A DNA stretch of 37,684 bases from an uncultured Succinatimonas sp. (GCF_905203285.1 NZ_CAJKVK010000008.1:1-37684); one strand, 5' to 3'. Counted from the first letter of the stretch, positions 1 to 8,752 are shown. The notes: generated from the sequence alone by a model not told the origin. Translations and numbers: made by a program.

Positions 1-154
1 ACAATAAGTTAAATAAATTTCTCTTTTATTTTTATCTAGAACAGCAGAGTTTGGGGATATTGCGAAGGTTTCTTTTTGCCCTAAAAAGGGTAAGGCGCAA
101 AAAACAGGAAAGGAATGGAGTATAACGGAGGAGAATTTAAGAGCAGGTGAAACA

Positions 155-1168
155 ATGGATTATTCTCACAGCCAATGGATAATGTTCTTTTTTTGTTACA
201 GTGTACTCGGATGGATATGGGAAGTATGTTATGAAGGGGTAAAACAGCATTTTTTTATTAATCGCGGTTTTTTGCACGGTCCTTATTTGCCGATTTACGG
301 CATTGGTGCAATTATCATTTTGCAGATCACGCTGCCCCACTATGAGCACAAATTTATCGTTTTTGTTTTGGGAATGCTGTCAGCTTCAATTTTGGAATTT
401 CTGACAGGCTTTTTGCTTGATCGTTTTTTTCATCTGCGATTGTGGGATTACCGCAATTGCTTTGCCAATGTCGGCGGCTATATATGTGCAGAGTGTTCAA
501 TAGTTTGGGGGCTGTTTGCTTTATTTTTAGTGTATTTTCTGCATCCTGAAATTGAAAAAGCGATATCGGCTCTAAGTCCTAAATTATCGGATTGGAGCGC
601 AATGGTTTTGACTGTAATTTTTACTTACGATTTTGCCGATTCCTTTAAAAACGCCAGCGGCGTCAAGACATTGCTTAAAGACATCCATGCCAATAATTCA
701 GTCATGGATAAATTAAGCGATGATATAAATAATTTCATTGGCAAATTAGCCTTTGCATCAGACGAACTAAAGCAAAATCTTGGCAATGTTGTTTTGGAAA
801 AAGAAAAACCGTGCTTTGATGTTCGGGAAAAATTAAGCAAAAAGGCTCGCATGATGACGGCAATTGCCAAACATCGCGGCAATTTGTTAAATCTAGTCAA
901 TTACTTAAATCAAAAAGCGGATGTATGCCTTGAGCATTTAGAAAAGCTCAAAGGTAAAAAGATTATTACCGCAAATCAATTTACCGTGATGAAAGATGAG
1001 ATCAATTCCTTCAAGCGTCATCTTAAGATTGCCGAGTGGAATATGGCAGCTCTTACGGAAAAAGATTATAAGACGGCTGTAAAGCTTATAGCCCGCAATC
1101 CCGGATCTTTTTCCAAACAATTTCCGCAGGAGTTTGATGCTCTGCGATCTTTGGGCAGTCACAAATAG
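155..1168 (+). CDS. CmpB-like putative ABC-transporter type IV membrane protein
   Basis: 337 aa integral membrane protein. The N-terminal half carries the pattern typical of the CmpB family (Pfam 'putative ABC transporter type IV'): GWIWEVCYEG near residue 20, NRGFLHGPYLPIYGIGA near 36-52, then several hydrophobic segments up to about residue 170. The C-terminal half is soluble, charged and helical, possibly coiled coil, with basic stretches. The family's function is not established despite its name, and no ATPase partner lies nearby. The ATG at 155 is preceded by a weak purine-rich ribosome site (GCAGGTGA). It converges on the EamA gene with one base between the two stop codons. The family call is fairly secure; the substrate is unknown. 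Confidence 0.7.
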   Translation: MDYSHSQWIMFFFCYSVLGWIWEVCYEGVKQHFFINRGFLHGPYLPIYGIGAIIILQITLPHYEHKFIVFVLGMLSASILEFLTGFLLDRFFHLRLWDYRNCFANVGGYICAECSIVWGLFALFLVYFLHPEIEKAISALSPKLSDWSAMVLTVIFTYDFADSFKNASGVKTLLKDIHANNSVMDKLSDDINNFIGKLAFASDELKQNLGNVVLEKEKPCFDVREKLSKKARMMTAIAKHRGNLLNLVNYLNQKADVCLEHLEKLKGKKIITANQFTVMKDEINSFKRHLKIAEWNMAALTEKDYKTAVKLIARNPGSFSKQFPQEFDALRSLGSHK

Positions 1169-1169
1169 T

Positions 1170-2117
1170 TTATAACTTCCAGCGCCAGTGGCGAATGATT
1201 TCCTTTTCGACTTCATCAACGATGATTTTGATGCTGTGCTTTTTAAAGGTTTTTCCGACGATGATTAGTCCAACGGAAATCAATATCAGAACAATACCGA
1301 TAAAAAGGTGCAAGGTCATGCTTTCGTGCATGACAAGACAGCCGATAATTACGGCGGTAAGAGGTTCAAGCGCCCCCATTACCGCAGTAGGAGTGGAGCC
1401 GACGCTTTCTACGGCAATTGTCATCAAATTAAGAGAAATGATTGTAGGTATCAAAGCCAGCATCAGACAGTATCCCCACATCGGGAAGCTTTGGGGCGGC
1501 ATAAGCGAAGATCCGGAATCAAACAGGGTATAGATGAATATAGTTGCAAGACATGAAAGGAGCACATAAAAAGTCATTTTTTCTGCTGACATGACAATGC
1601 CCGAGCGATTGATGACAATAATGTAAAGAGCGTAAGTAAGTGCTGAAATTAAAACCAAAATGACGCCTGCGGTATTTACTTGTCCTGAGTTGTCACCAAA
1701 ATACAGCATGGCAATCCCGGCAAAAGATAAAGTGATGGATAAAATCGTAAGCAGGGTGATTTTTTCTTTAAAAAATATCGCCATTATGACAGCCACCATG
1801 ACCGGATATATGAACAAAATGGTAGCGGCAATGCCTGCACTCATATAATGAAAAGCGATAAAGTATGTAAGTGTTGAAGCGGCAAATAAAAAGCCCAGTA
1901 TCGCTGTGACTTTAAATTCTTTTAAGGAAATATTAAGCGGCTTTTTTTGTAATATCATCAATATCAACAAAATTATTGCCGCAAGAGCAAAACGGTTAAA
2001 CAGGGCGGATGCGGCATTCATTCCTAAATTCATTAAGCTGACGCCGTAAAAAGGACTTAATCCGTAGCATGAAGCTGCGATAATTCCGCAGATATAACCT
2101 TTGGCTGTTGAATTCAT
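1170..2117 (-). CDS. EamA/DMT-family transporter
   Basis: About 315 aa with roughly ten hydrophobic helices, arranged as two EamA repeats as in drug/metabolite exporters. The first repeat opens with GYICGIIAASCYGLSPFYG; the second contains LTYALYIIVINR and the family-typical end GALEPLTAVIIGCLVMHE. It probably exports a small metabolite or amino acid across the inner membrane; the substrate cannot be read from sequence. The frame extends upstream to a TTG at 2168, but the added 17 residues are lysine-rich and have no ribosome site, so the ATG at 2117, right before the first helix, is preferred. The basic C-terminal tail ends in HWRWKL. It is transcribed alone, convergent with the CmpB-like gene. 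Confidence 0.8.
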   Translation of the reverse strand: MNSTAKGYICGIIAASCYGLSPFYGVSLMNLGMNAASALFNRFALAAIILLILMILQKKPLNISLKEFKVTAILGFLFAASTLTYFIAFHYMSAGIAATILFIYPVMVAVIMAIFFKEKITLLTILSITLSFAGIAMLYFGDNSGQVNTAGVILVLISALTYALYIIVINRSGIVMSAEKMTFYVLLSCLATIFIYTLFDSGSSLMPPQSFPMWGYCLMLALIPTIISLNLMTIAVESVGSTPTAVMGALEPLTAVIIGCLVMHESMTLHLFIGIVLILISVGLIIVGKTFKKHSIKIIVDEVEKEIIRHWRWKL

Positions 2118-2231
2118 GATGCTGCAGCTTTTTATTTTACAGAGAAGTTTCTTAATAAGTTTTTTCAATATTCTAGAAGTTAAAAATTAACTTTGTGCAA
2201 AAGCTGAAAAATCTTCCAAAAAGGTGCAAAA

Positions 2232-2255
2232 AATACCGCATTAGGCTGCGGTATT
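2232..2255 (-). terminator. Rho-independent terminator of the cysZ-ptsI-crr operon
   Basis: A perfect 9-bp stem (AATACCGCA / TGCGGTATT) with a 6-nt loop, followed on the minus strand by a run of T. It lies just beyond the crr stop codon. Confidence 0.8.
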
Positions 2256-2286
2256 AATAAGAACTTTTCTCTTTTGGCTTAAAGTA

Positions 2287-2823
2287 TTAGGAGGTTGTCT
2301 CTTTCTCGTCAGAGTGCTTTAGATTAACCCACACGCACGGCGTGTTTGCAGCAACGCAAGAGCCGCTTGCTGAGGTAAGTTTCTCGATATCGCCAGAGGA
2401 TCTTACGACAATCATGGAAATGACTGTTGATTTTAATTTGTTGGCAATTGCGGCACTGTTTACCTGCAAAATAGGATCGCCTTTTTTTACCGTATCGCCG
2501 ATTTTAACTTCAGAGCTGAATCCTTTTCCGGCAAGTTCGATTGAGCCGATGCCAAAAGAAACGTAAACCTCAAGACCTAAGGCAGTTCGGATGGAAAAAG
2601 CCGATTTTGAGGATAAAAGACGGGCGATTACACCGTCGCACGGAGCGTAAATCGTTTCGCTTTCAGGCATAATGGCGACGCCGTCGCCGATAATTTTTTC
2701 TGAAATTACGATGTCAGGAACCTCGGATAAAGGCAATAGGGTTCCTGAAGCCGGAGCGTACAGGGTGAGATCCGCGCTGTCTTCGCTTTGATGAAAGTGA
2801 AAAAGATTGGACAAAAAGGACAT
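2287..2823 (-). CDS. crr: EIIA-Glc-like PTS protein lacking both active-site histidines
   Basis: 178 aa, close in length to E. coli EIIA-Glc (169 aa), and alignable throughout: LYAPASGTLLPLSEVPD, EKIIGDGVAIMP, GFSSEVKIGDTVKKGDPI. In the family, His90 accepts phosphate from HPr and His75 assists. Here the matching segments read KSAFSI and YVSFGIG, so both histidines are serine (Ser74 and Ser89; codons at 2602-2604 and 2557-2559 on the plus strand). The protein should therefore be unable to carry phosphate, although the fold-defining residues are kept. It follows ptsI by 2 bp in the same operon. The frame also allows a GTG at 2829, but the ATG at 2823 gives the usual short N terminus. Inference: a permanently unphosphorylated regulator (inducer-exclusion type) or a decaying relic. 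Confidence 0.88.
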   Translation of the reverse strand: MSFLSNLFHFHQSEDSADLTLYAPASGTLLPLSEVPDIVISEKIIGDGVAIMPESETIYAPCDGVIARLLSSKSAFSIRTALGLEVYVSFGIGSIELAGKGFSSEVKIGDTVKKGDPILQVNSAAIANKLKSTVISMIVVRSSGDIEKLTSASGSCVAANTPCVWVNLKHSDEKETTS

Positions 2824-2825
2824 GA

Positions 2826-4490
2826 TCACACCGTAAAGTTAAGGTTGTTAATAAGATCGGCAAGCTCTCTACCGCTTGCAAGCTCCATGATTTGCTCATA
2901 GAGCTTAGGGGAGTAGTTGTCATTTGCCGAGTTGAGATCAAGGCGTTCAATCGCGCTTCTTACTTTGGGAATTGAGTAAGAATCTACCGTGATGTAATTA
3001 ACGCCTAAGTTTAAGAAAAACGGCAGCAAATCCACGCGGGCGGCAAAGCGTCCTGCTATTGCTGCTGGAACTCCGGCTTGAGCCGCGGCATTGCAGGCCA
3101 TGGCAATCATTTTGGCAAGAGCCGGGGTAAACGAGACGTCAGGAACACGCGGGGCGCTTGCATATTGGGCAAGGGAGCTTGTTCCGATGAAGAATCTTGA
3201 CGACATTTTGGCAAAGGCCGATGCGGATAATACCGCAGCCGGGGTTTCAATCATCAGCGCCGTGCTGACGTCGCCGTGCGGCAATTCCTCTTCATTAAGT
3301 TCGTCAATGCACATTGCGCATAAGTCGTTTAAGTATTTAACTTCGCTAACCCTTGTTACCAGAGGAAAAACCAGAGTAAGTTTGCGATCGACCGCGGCAC
3401 GCAGCAATGCTCTTATTTCGGTTTTTAAAAGCTCGGTGCCGACGTTGGCTCCGTATCCTAAAAGCGGTCCTTTATCATCGGTTTTAACCGCAAAGAGCGG
3501 CTTTTTATCTCCGGCAAAATCAAAGGTACGGGCAGAAAGCGGCTTGTCTTTAGGGAATTTGTCAAAAAGCGGCGCGAAGATTTCAATCATCTCATCTTCG
3601 GTAGGCTCTTTAGCGTTGCCTAAAAATAAAAACTCAGAGCGCAGCAACCCAAGGCCGTGAGAGGCAAGCGAGGGTGAAAGGTTGAGTTCGCGCGTGGCAC
3701 CGATGGAAGGAGCTACCGTGATATTAAGCAGCGAATCATCTTCAAGATCGTCATTAATCGGATTGTTTTCATGCAAAAGCTCAAAGGCGGTATCCGACGG
3801 CGGTTCAACCATGACGACGCCGTTATTGGCGTCGACTAAAACCTGTTCGCCGTTTTTAATTCCGGTGGCCCCGATGACCGAGAAAATAGACGGGATATGC
3901 AGTTCGCGCAGCACGGTTCCTAGGTGTCCTGACGACAGACCGCCTTCTAAAATTACCGCACTGACTAAATCCGTCCTTAAGCACAAAAAGCGGGCGGGCG
4001 TAAGATCGCTTGCGACAATTACTGTCGGAACGGTTAAAGTCGGAACTTCAAAAGTTCCTGAGTCAGATTGTGTCAAAGTGGAAATAAACTCTTTGGCAAG
4101 AGCTTTTAATTCTCGCTCCTGGGCTTTTAACTCAGGGTCAGAACTGTGTTCAAATGCTTTTAAATTTTCAAAAAGAATGATTTTTGCGGCTTTGGCTGCA
4201 GATGCTCCGCTGAGAATTAAAGAGATAATCGCGTCAACATTTTTAGAGTTGGTAATAAATCCTGCGGCAGCACCGAACAAGTCGCGAACCGAGTCAGGGG
4301 CTGGCCCTGCGGTTACTTGATGAAGTCTTGTGGCAAATTCGTTGCTGGCCTTTTTGAATTTAGCGATTTCACTTTCACTGTCAAAGACTTTTTCTTCATC
4401 CTGAGAATCAAAGCTTACGGCCTTATTCATAATTAACGCGGGGCCGGCGCCTACGCCTTCTGATACGGTCATGCCGTTTAAGGTGTACAT
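2826..4490 (-). CDS. ptsI: PTS enzyme I homologue with degenerate catalytic sites
   Basis: 554 aa, near the 575 aa of E. coli EI, with the same domain order: helical HPr-binding/phosphohistidine N domain, then a PEP-binding barrel. Retained residues include His189 (in GGLSSGHLGT, with a one-residue insertion before it), Arg284 (GLLRSEFLFL), Arg321 (ARTFD) and Glu415 (MIETPAA). Lost residues: the PEP signature IGTNDL is IGTSSL (Ser438-Ser439 replace Asn454-Asp455, a Mg ligand), and the proton-donating Cys502 is Ala479 (IAGRFAAR replaces MCGELAGD). PEP-dependent phosphorylation is unlikely. A strong AAGGAG ribosome site lies inside the end of cysZ, and the gene is 3 bp downstream of cysZ. No ptsH is present, although E. 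coli has cysK and ptsH at this point. Confidence 0.9.
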   Translation of the reverse strand: MYTLNGMTVSEGVGAGPALIMNKAVSFDSQDEEKVFDSESEIAKFKKASNEFATRLHQVTAGPAPDSVRDLFGAAAGFITNSKNVDAIISLILSGASAAKAAKIILFENLKAFEHSSDPELKAQERELKALAKEFISTLTQSDSGTFEVPTLTVPTVIVASDLTPARFLCLRTDLVSAVILEGGLSSGHLGTVLRELHIPSIFSVIGATGIKNGEQVLVDANNGVVMVEPPSDTAFELLHENNPINDDLEDDSLLNITVAPSIGATRELNLSPSLASHGLGLLRSEFLFLGNAKEPTEDEMIEIFAPLFDKFPKDKPLSARTFDFAGDKKPLFAVKTDDKGPLLGYGANVGTELLKTEIRALLRAAVDRKLTLVFPLVTRVSEVKYLNDLCAMCIDELNEEELPHGDVSTALMIETPAAVLSASAFAKMSSRFFIGTSSLAQYASAPRVPDVSFTPALAKMIAMACNAAAQAGVPAAIAGRFAARVDLLPFFLNLGVNYITVDSYSIPKVRSAIERLDLNSANDNYSPKLYEQIMELASGRELADLINNLNFTV

Positions 4491-4493
4491 AAT

Positions 4494-5261
4494 TTACTCC
4501 TTATCAAGCGTAAAGCTTTTTTGTATCTGCAAGTAATATTTGGTACCGGCGCAAACGGCTGCCGGAGGCAAAATAAGATTGATGATGGGAATTGAAATGC
4601 CGATGGAGACAATCATGCCGAAAATGAAGGTTGACAGCCTATTGTCACGTAAATCCTTGCGCATTAAGGCAAAAGCGGTTTTGTGATTGTCATAGGCATA
4701 GTCGCAGTACTGAAGGCAAGCCATCCATGCGGTAAGCAGAAACCAGAGGATTGGGGATATAACGTTAAGCCCCGGGATAATGGTTATGATAAGGCATAAA
4801 AGGGCGCGGGGCAGGAAAAAGATCTGTTTTTGCGCTTCACGCTTTAAGATGCGGGGCACATCCTTTATCGCATCCATCACGGTATCGTCATTGGCGTTTT
4901 TGCCGGTAAGCATTTTCTCGACTTTGTCGGAAAGAAAGCCGTAAAAGGGGGATGCGATGATGGTCGCTACGGTGGAGAAAAAGTAGCATCCGACAAAGCC
5001 TAAGACAATGGCAAGAATAGTGGAGAGAATATATGCCACGAATTTCAGGAAATCAGGCCAATTGTCGGCAAGGCCGAAAATAAAATCGTTTAAATAAGAA
5101 AAAATAAAGTATCCGCCAAGCGACATGACGAAAATGTTAATGATGATAGGAATAATGACAAAAGCGCGGCATTCTTTGGAAAAAGCGATTTTAACGCCGT
5201 CTATAAGATGATTTAAGGTATCGGAAATGGAGATTTCCTGGTTAATGCTGTTTTTGAACAT
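4494..5261 (-). CDS. cysZ: CysZ/EI24-family inner-membrane protein
   Basis: 255 aa, matching the length of E. coli CysZ, the sulfate permease that feeds cysteine synthesis. Four or more hydrophobic segments are visible (about residues 35-60, 72-105, 148-185, 210-235), with the family motif ASPFYGFLSDKVE at the cytoplasmic end of the second helix pair and the loop FFLPRALLCLIITIIPG. It is the first gene of a tight operon with ptsI and crr and is transcribed away from zipA. In E. coli the order is ligA-zipA-cysZ-cysK-ptsH-ptsI-crr; here ligA and zipA face the other way and cysK and ptsH are gone. Start ATG at 5261 with a weak GAG upstream. Confidence 0.85.
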   Translation of the reverse strand: MFKNSINQEISISDTLNHLIDGVKIAFSKECRAFVIIPIIINIFVMSLGGYFIFSYLNDFIFGLADNWPDFLKFVAYILSTILAIVLGFVGCYFFSTVATIIASPFYGFLSDKVEKMLTGKNANDDTVMDAIKDVPRILKREAQKQIFFLPRALLCLIITIIPGLNVISPILWFLLTAWMACLQYCDYAYDNHKTAFALMRKDLRDNRLSTFIFGMIVSIGISIPIINLILPPAAVCAGTKYYLQIQKSFTLDKE

Positions 5262-5507
5262 CGCAAAATCTCAATAGTTATTATTAAATTTCTTAAATTT
5301 TAACTCAAAAAGGGCGGTCTCTAATTTTTCAGGATCGCAAATAGGAATTTTTTAGCGTTTTAGTTAAAAAATAAACGGTTTTAATTGTGCTTATCAAATT
5401 AATGTAAAGCGAAAAACAGTTTTTTTGTTTTAAAAAGCCGTTTTTAAAATATTGTGCGCCATAAAGTTTATTTACGCTTAAATTAAAAGTTTTTTCTTAA
5501 TTTTCTA

Positions 5508-5513
5508 TATAAT
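5508..5513 (+). promoter_or_regulatory. Candidate -10 element of the zipA promoter
   Basis: A perfect TATAAT lies 30 bp before the zipA start in the AT-rich divergent spacer between cysZ and zipA. No convincing -35 box is seen at the expected distance. The rest of the 282-bp spacer (5262-5543) shows no gene. Confidence 0.4.
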
Positions 5514-5543
5514 TATTACGGATATGGATGTAGGAGCTTTAAG

Positions 5544-6263
5544 ATGTCTTTAAGCACAGTAAGCGCAGTAATTCTTATTATCGGTGCAATCGCGATCATT
5601 GCTTTTGTTATTCACGGTTTGTGGTTTTCCGAAAAAGCCGGCAATCGTAAATTGCGTAAAGATAACGGGGATGACGCCAAGATTTTGGATGCAAAAAATG
5701 TCGGTAAAGTTCGAATCGTGACTGCCGATGCCGAAACTTCAAAGATTCAAATTGAAGACTCTCCAAAAGCAGGATCTGAAGATAACGCAGAGATTGAGAA
5801 TGAAGAGCTTACCGTACGCAAGAGCTATGATTTTAATGTCGTGGCCAATGCCGATCGTCCTTTTGTCGGAACCGAAATTGAAAGTTTAATGAACGAATAC
5901 GGCTTTGTGCGCGGCAATATGGATATCTACTATGTTTATGAAGATCCGAGTCGCAGATTAAACGAAGTCTTCCGTATCTGCTCTTTAAAAGCTCCGTATT
6001 CTTTCCCGCAGGATATGCGCGGTTTTACCACTCCCGCGATGGCTTTGTTTATGAATCTGCCTGAGCGCGGTAAAGGCGTTGCCTATATAAGAGCCATGCG
6101 CATGGCCGCCAATCTTTTTGCCCAGAATTTAGGCGGAACTATTCAGGACAATCATCACAATATCATTACCGATGAAGATTTTGACAAGATGGAAAAAGCT
6201 TTAGCCGCTTATGATGCCGGTAAAGATCCTTCTGATTATGATGATATGCCTGCATCAATCTAA
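5544..6263 (+). CDS. zipA: Cell-division protein ZipA
   Basis: 239 aa. It has the ZipA layout: an N-terminal membrane anchor (IIGAIAIIAFVIHGLWFSEK, very close to E. coli), a short charged linker of about 70 residues, and a C-terminal FtsZ-binding domain from about residue 95, with DFNVVANADRPFVGTEIE, SFPQDMRGFTTPAMALFMNL and a final AANLFAQNLGG. It tethers FtsZ to the inner membrane during septum formation. The linker is much shorter than in E. coli ZipA (328 aa) and lacks the long Pro/Gln stretch. The start at 5544 has a good site (TAGGAG, 8 nt upstream). It lies upstream of ligA in the same direction, reversing the E. coli order of this pair. Confidence 0.9.
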   Translation: MSLSTVSAVILIIGAIAIIAFVIHGLWFSEKAGNRKLRKDNGDDAKILDAKNVGKVRIVTADAETSKIQIEDSPKAGSEDNAEIENEELTVRKSYDFNVVANADRPFVGTEIESLMNEYGFVRGNMDIYYVYEDPSRRLNEVFRICSLKAPYSFPQDMRGFTTPAMALFMNLPERGKGVAYIRAMRMAANLFAQNLGGTIQDNHHNIITDEDFDKMEKALAAYDAGKDPSDYDDMPASI

Positions 6264-6292
6264 TAAAAAATCCAATCCGTTGAATTTAGAAG

Positions 6293-6319
6293 ATCCCTGT
6301 TTAGTGCAGGGATTTTTAT
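6293..6319 (+). terminator. Rho-independent terminator after zipA
   Basis: A 7-bp stem ATCCCTG / CAGGGAT with a 7-nt loop, followed by TTTTATTTT. It lies 30 bp past the zipA stop, so ligA is probably transcribed separately. Confidence 0.75.
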
Positions 6320-6597
6320 TTTGGAGCATTTGCTTTAGCGGTAAAGCTTAGATTAATTAAATGCAGAAGATTTAATCTGTTATTTTTTATTGTGGCTTCA
6401 CCCTGCAGCATGCGTTTGCCTTATTCTTTTTTGTTTAATTACCGTCGTTTTCTTTCCTAAAAAATCCGTGTTATATCTTTGCGGCGCATTCGCAATTGCC
6501 CTTATTTTCTGTATATAAATTTTTGACATCAAACCATGGCTAAATAGCTTAAAATTAGAAAAATTAATTAACTTCATAAAAAATTAAGAGAAAAGCC
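6320..6597. other. Intergenic region upstream of ligA
   Basis: Together with the terminator this makes a gene-free gap of 334 bp between zipA and ligA. It is AT-rich with no coding signal in any frame. A consensus TTGACA at 6523-6528 is followed 16 bp later by TAGCTT (6545-6550), a plausible but weak ligA promoter. Nothing else is recognised. Confidence 0.4.
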
Positions 6598-8688
6598 GTG
6601 AGCGAGAAAAACTATTCTTATAAAGAGCTGGTTGCATTATTAAACCGTTACGCCAAAGCCTATTATGTTGATGATGATCCGATTGTTACCGACAGTGAAT
6701 ACGATCGTCTTTATCGTCAGCTTGAAATCATGGAGCAGGCAGATCCGACAATCATATCTCCTGACTCTCCGACAAGACGTGTAGGCGGTCAGGCTCTCTC
6801 GGCTTTTGCCAGCGTCACTCACCGCGTGCCGCTTTTGTCGCTTGGCGACATTTTCTCCGTTCCCGAGCTTAATGATTTTAATGAAAGGATCTGCGATTTT
6901 ACGCATGAAGATAAGGTTGAGTATTGTGCTGAGCCCAAGCTTGACGGTCTTGCTGTTTCTTTAATTTATGAAAACGGTCTTTTGGTAAAAGCAGCAACTC
7001 GCGGTGACGGACGTGTCGGTGAAGACATAACTGAAAACGCTAAAACCATCAAGGCGATTCCGCTGCGTCTTTCAGGAGAAAACGTTCCTTCATATCTTGA
7101 TGTGCGCGGCGAGGTGTTTATGCCGCGCGACGGTTTTGAAAAGTGGAATGAAAGGGCAAGACAAAACGGCGGCAAGGTTTTTGCCAATCCGCGCAATGCC
7201 GCGGCAGGAAGCTTGCGTCAGCTTGATTCAAAAATTACGGCTAAACGTCCGCTTACTTTTAATGCGTACTATATAGGTGAGTGCAGCAGTGAGCTGCCTG
7301 ATACTCAATATGACAGGCTCATGACCGTTAAAGGTTGGGGAATTCCTATAAATCCGCTTGTAAAAAAAGTCTATGGCATCAAAGGGCTAAGCGATTTTTA
7401 CAATGATATTCTGCAAAAGCGTCCTAATCTTAATTACGACATTGACGGCGTGGTGCTTAAGGTAAACTCAATTTCAGTTCAGGAAGATATGGGCTTTACC
7501 GCGCGTACCCCGCGCTGGGCGATTGCTTATAAATTTCCGCCTGAGGAAGAAATAACACGTCTTTTGGATGTTGAGTTTCAGGTCGGAAGAACCGGAGCGG
7601 TAACTCCGGTTGCCCGTCTTGATCCTGTTTATGTAGGCGGAGCTACGGTTTCAAACGCCACTTTGCATAATGAAGATGAAATAAGACGTTTAAATCTTAT
7701 GATTGGCGATTACGTTATCGTAAGACGCGCGGGCGACGTTATTCCGCAGGTGGCAGAGGTAGTACTTGAAAGACGTGAGGAAGATAAGGTAAAGCCTATC
7801 GTTTTTCCGACCGAATGCCCTGAGTGCGGATCACTTATTGAAAGAGTTAAGGGCGAGGCGGTAGCGCGCTGTTCAGGCGGTCTGGTGTGTCCGGCGCAGC
7901 TTAGGGAGAGCGTATTGCATTTTGTAAGCCGCAACGCAATGGATATCGAAGGCTTTGGCGATCGCATCGTCGAGCAGCTGGTTTTAAGCGGCAAGGTAAA
8001 GTCAATTGCCGATCTTTATTCTCTTGGTGAAAATGATTTAGCCTCATTGGTTCTTGATGACGGCTCGCCTGAGCGTAAGCCGCGCCTTTTAGGCATGATT
8101 ACGGCTAAAAAACTAAAGGCCGCTATCGAAAAGTCCCGCACTATCGCCTTAAACCGTTTTATCTACGCTTTAGGCATTAGAGAAGTAGGCGAATCCACGG
8201 CGCTTACATTGGCAACTCATTTTGAGACTTTAAATGACATCATGCGCGCAAGCGTTGAGGATTTAATGAAGCTTCCCGATATCGGTGTCGTGGTGGCAAA
8301 TCATATCTATGACTTTTTTAAAGAGCCGCATAACCTTGATATTATCGAAAGATTGATTCCGTCTGCAGATATTCCGTTGTTTTCGGCAGGCCTTACGCTT
8401 TTACCCTGCGTGCAGGCAAGTGCGCAGACGGCTCAGACCATGCCGCTAATGGGTCAGACTTATGTTCTAACCGGTACTTTGTCGGTTATGGACAGAAATA
8501 AAGCTAAAAATCTTTTGCAAAGTCTCGGAGCAAAGGTTTCAGGCTCGGTTTCAAAGAAAACTTATGCTGTTATTGCTGGCGCGGATCCCGGTTCAAAGCT
8601 TGTAAAAGCGCAGGAGCTGGGCGTAAAAGTGATGACAGAGGATGACTTTATCGCGCTTTTAAAAGAGCACGGTTTAAGTGAAGCTTAA
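6598..8688 (+). CDS. ligA: NAD-dependent DNA ligase LigA
   Basis: 696 aa (E. coli LigA is 671). Domains in order: Ia domain (YYVDDDPIVTDSEYDRL), adenylation domain with the nucleophile Lys114 in AEPKLDGLAVS, OB fold, a four-cysteine zinc finger (CPECG, then CSGGLVC at about residues 407-430), helix-hairpin-helix repeats (ALGIREVGESTA, LPDIGVVVANHI), and a C-terminal BRCT domain (about 615-690, TYVLTGTL, KVSGSVSKKTYAVIAG). It seals nicks in replication and repair using NAD. The start is GTG at 6598, preceded by AAGAG; the next residues match the family N terminus, so this start is preferred. All catalytic and zinc-binding positions appear intact. Confidence 0.96.
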   Translation: MSEKNYSYKELVALLNRYAKAYYVDDDPIVTDSEYDRLYRQLEIMEQADPTIISPDSPTRRVGGQALSAFASVTHRVPLLSLGDIFSVPELNDFNERICDFTHEDKVEYCAEPKLDGLAVSLIYENGLLVKAATRGDGRVGEDITENAKTIKAIPLRLSGENVPSYLDVRGEVFMPRDGFEKWNERARQNGGKVFANPRNAAAGSLRQLDSKITAKRPLTFNAYYIGECSSELPDTQYDRLMTVKGWGIPINPLVKKVYGIKGLSDFYNDILQKRPNLNYDIDGVVLKVNSISVQEDMGFTARTPRWAIAYKFPPEEEITRLLDVEFQVGRTGAVTPVARLDPVYVGGATVSNATLHNEDEIRRLNLMIGDYVIVRRAGDVIPQVAEVVLERREEDKVKPIVFPTECPECGSLIERVKGEAVARCSGGLVCPAQLRESVLHFVSRNAMDIEGFGDRIVEQLVLSGKVKSIADLYSLGENDLASLVLDDGSPERKPRLLGMITAKKLKAAIEKSRTIALNRFIYALGIREVGESTALTLATHFETLNDIMRASVEDLMKLPDIGVVVANHIYDFFKEPHNLDIIERLIPSADIPLFSAGLTLLPCVQASAQTAQTMPLMGQTYVLTGTLSVMDRNKAKNLLQSLGAKVSGSVSKKTYAVIAGADPGSKLVKAQELGVKVMTEDDFIALLKEHGLSEA

Positions 8689-8723
8689 TTAATTTTTTAA
8701 TATTTAAGTTTTTTATTAAAGGA

Positions 8724-8752
8724 GGCACGACAAAATAAGTGCCGCTTTTCTT
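8724..8752 (+). terminator. Possible terminator after ligA
   Basis: A 5-bp GGCAC / GTGCC stem with a 10-nt loop, followed by CGCTTTTCTTTT. The stem is short, so this is a moderate call. Confidence 0.45.

Noticed and set aside
73..103. Inverted repeat TTTTTGC ... GCAAAAA before the first gene
   Set aside because: The stem is mostly A-T and imperfect inside; the upstream gene is outside the window, so terminator status cannot be judged.
3682..4320. 212-codon plus-strand frame opposite ptsI
   Set aside because: It is Ser/Lys-rich, has no family match and lies wholly antisense to a clearly conserved gene; the same holds for 3091-3660.
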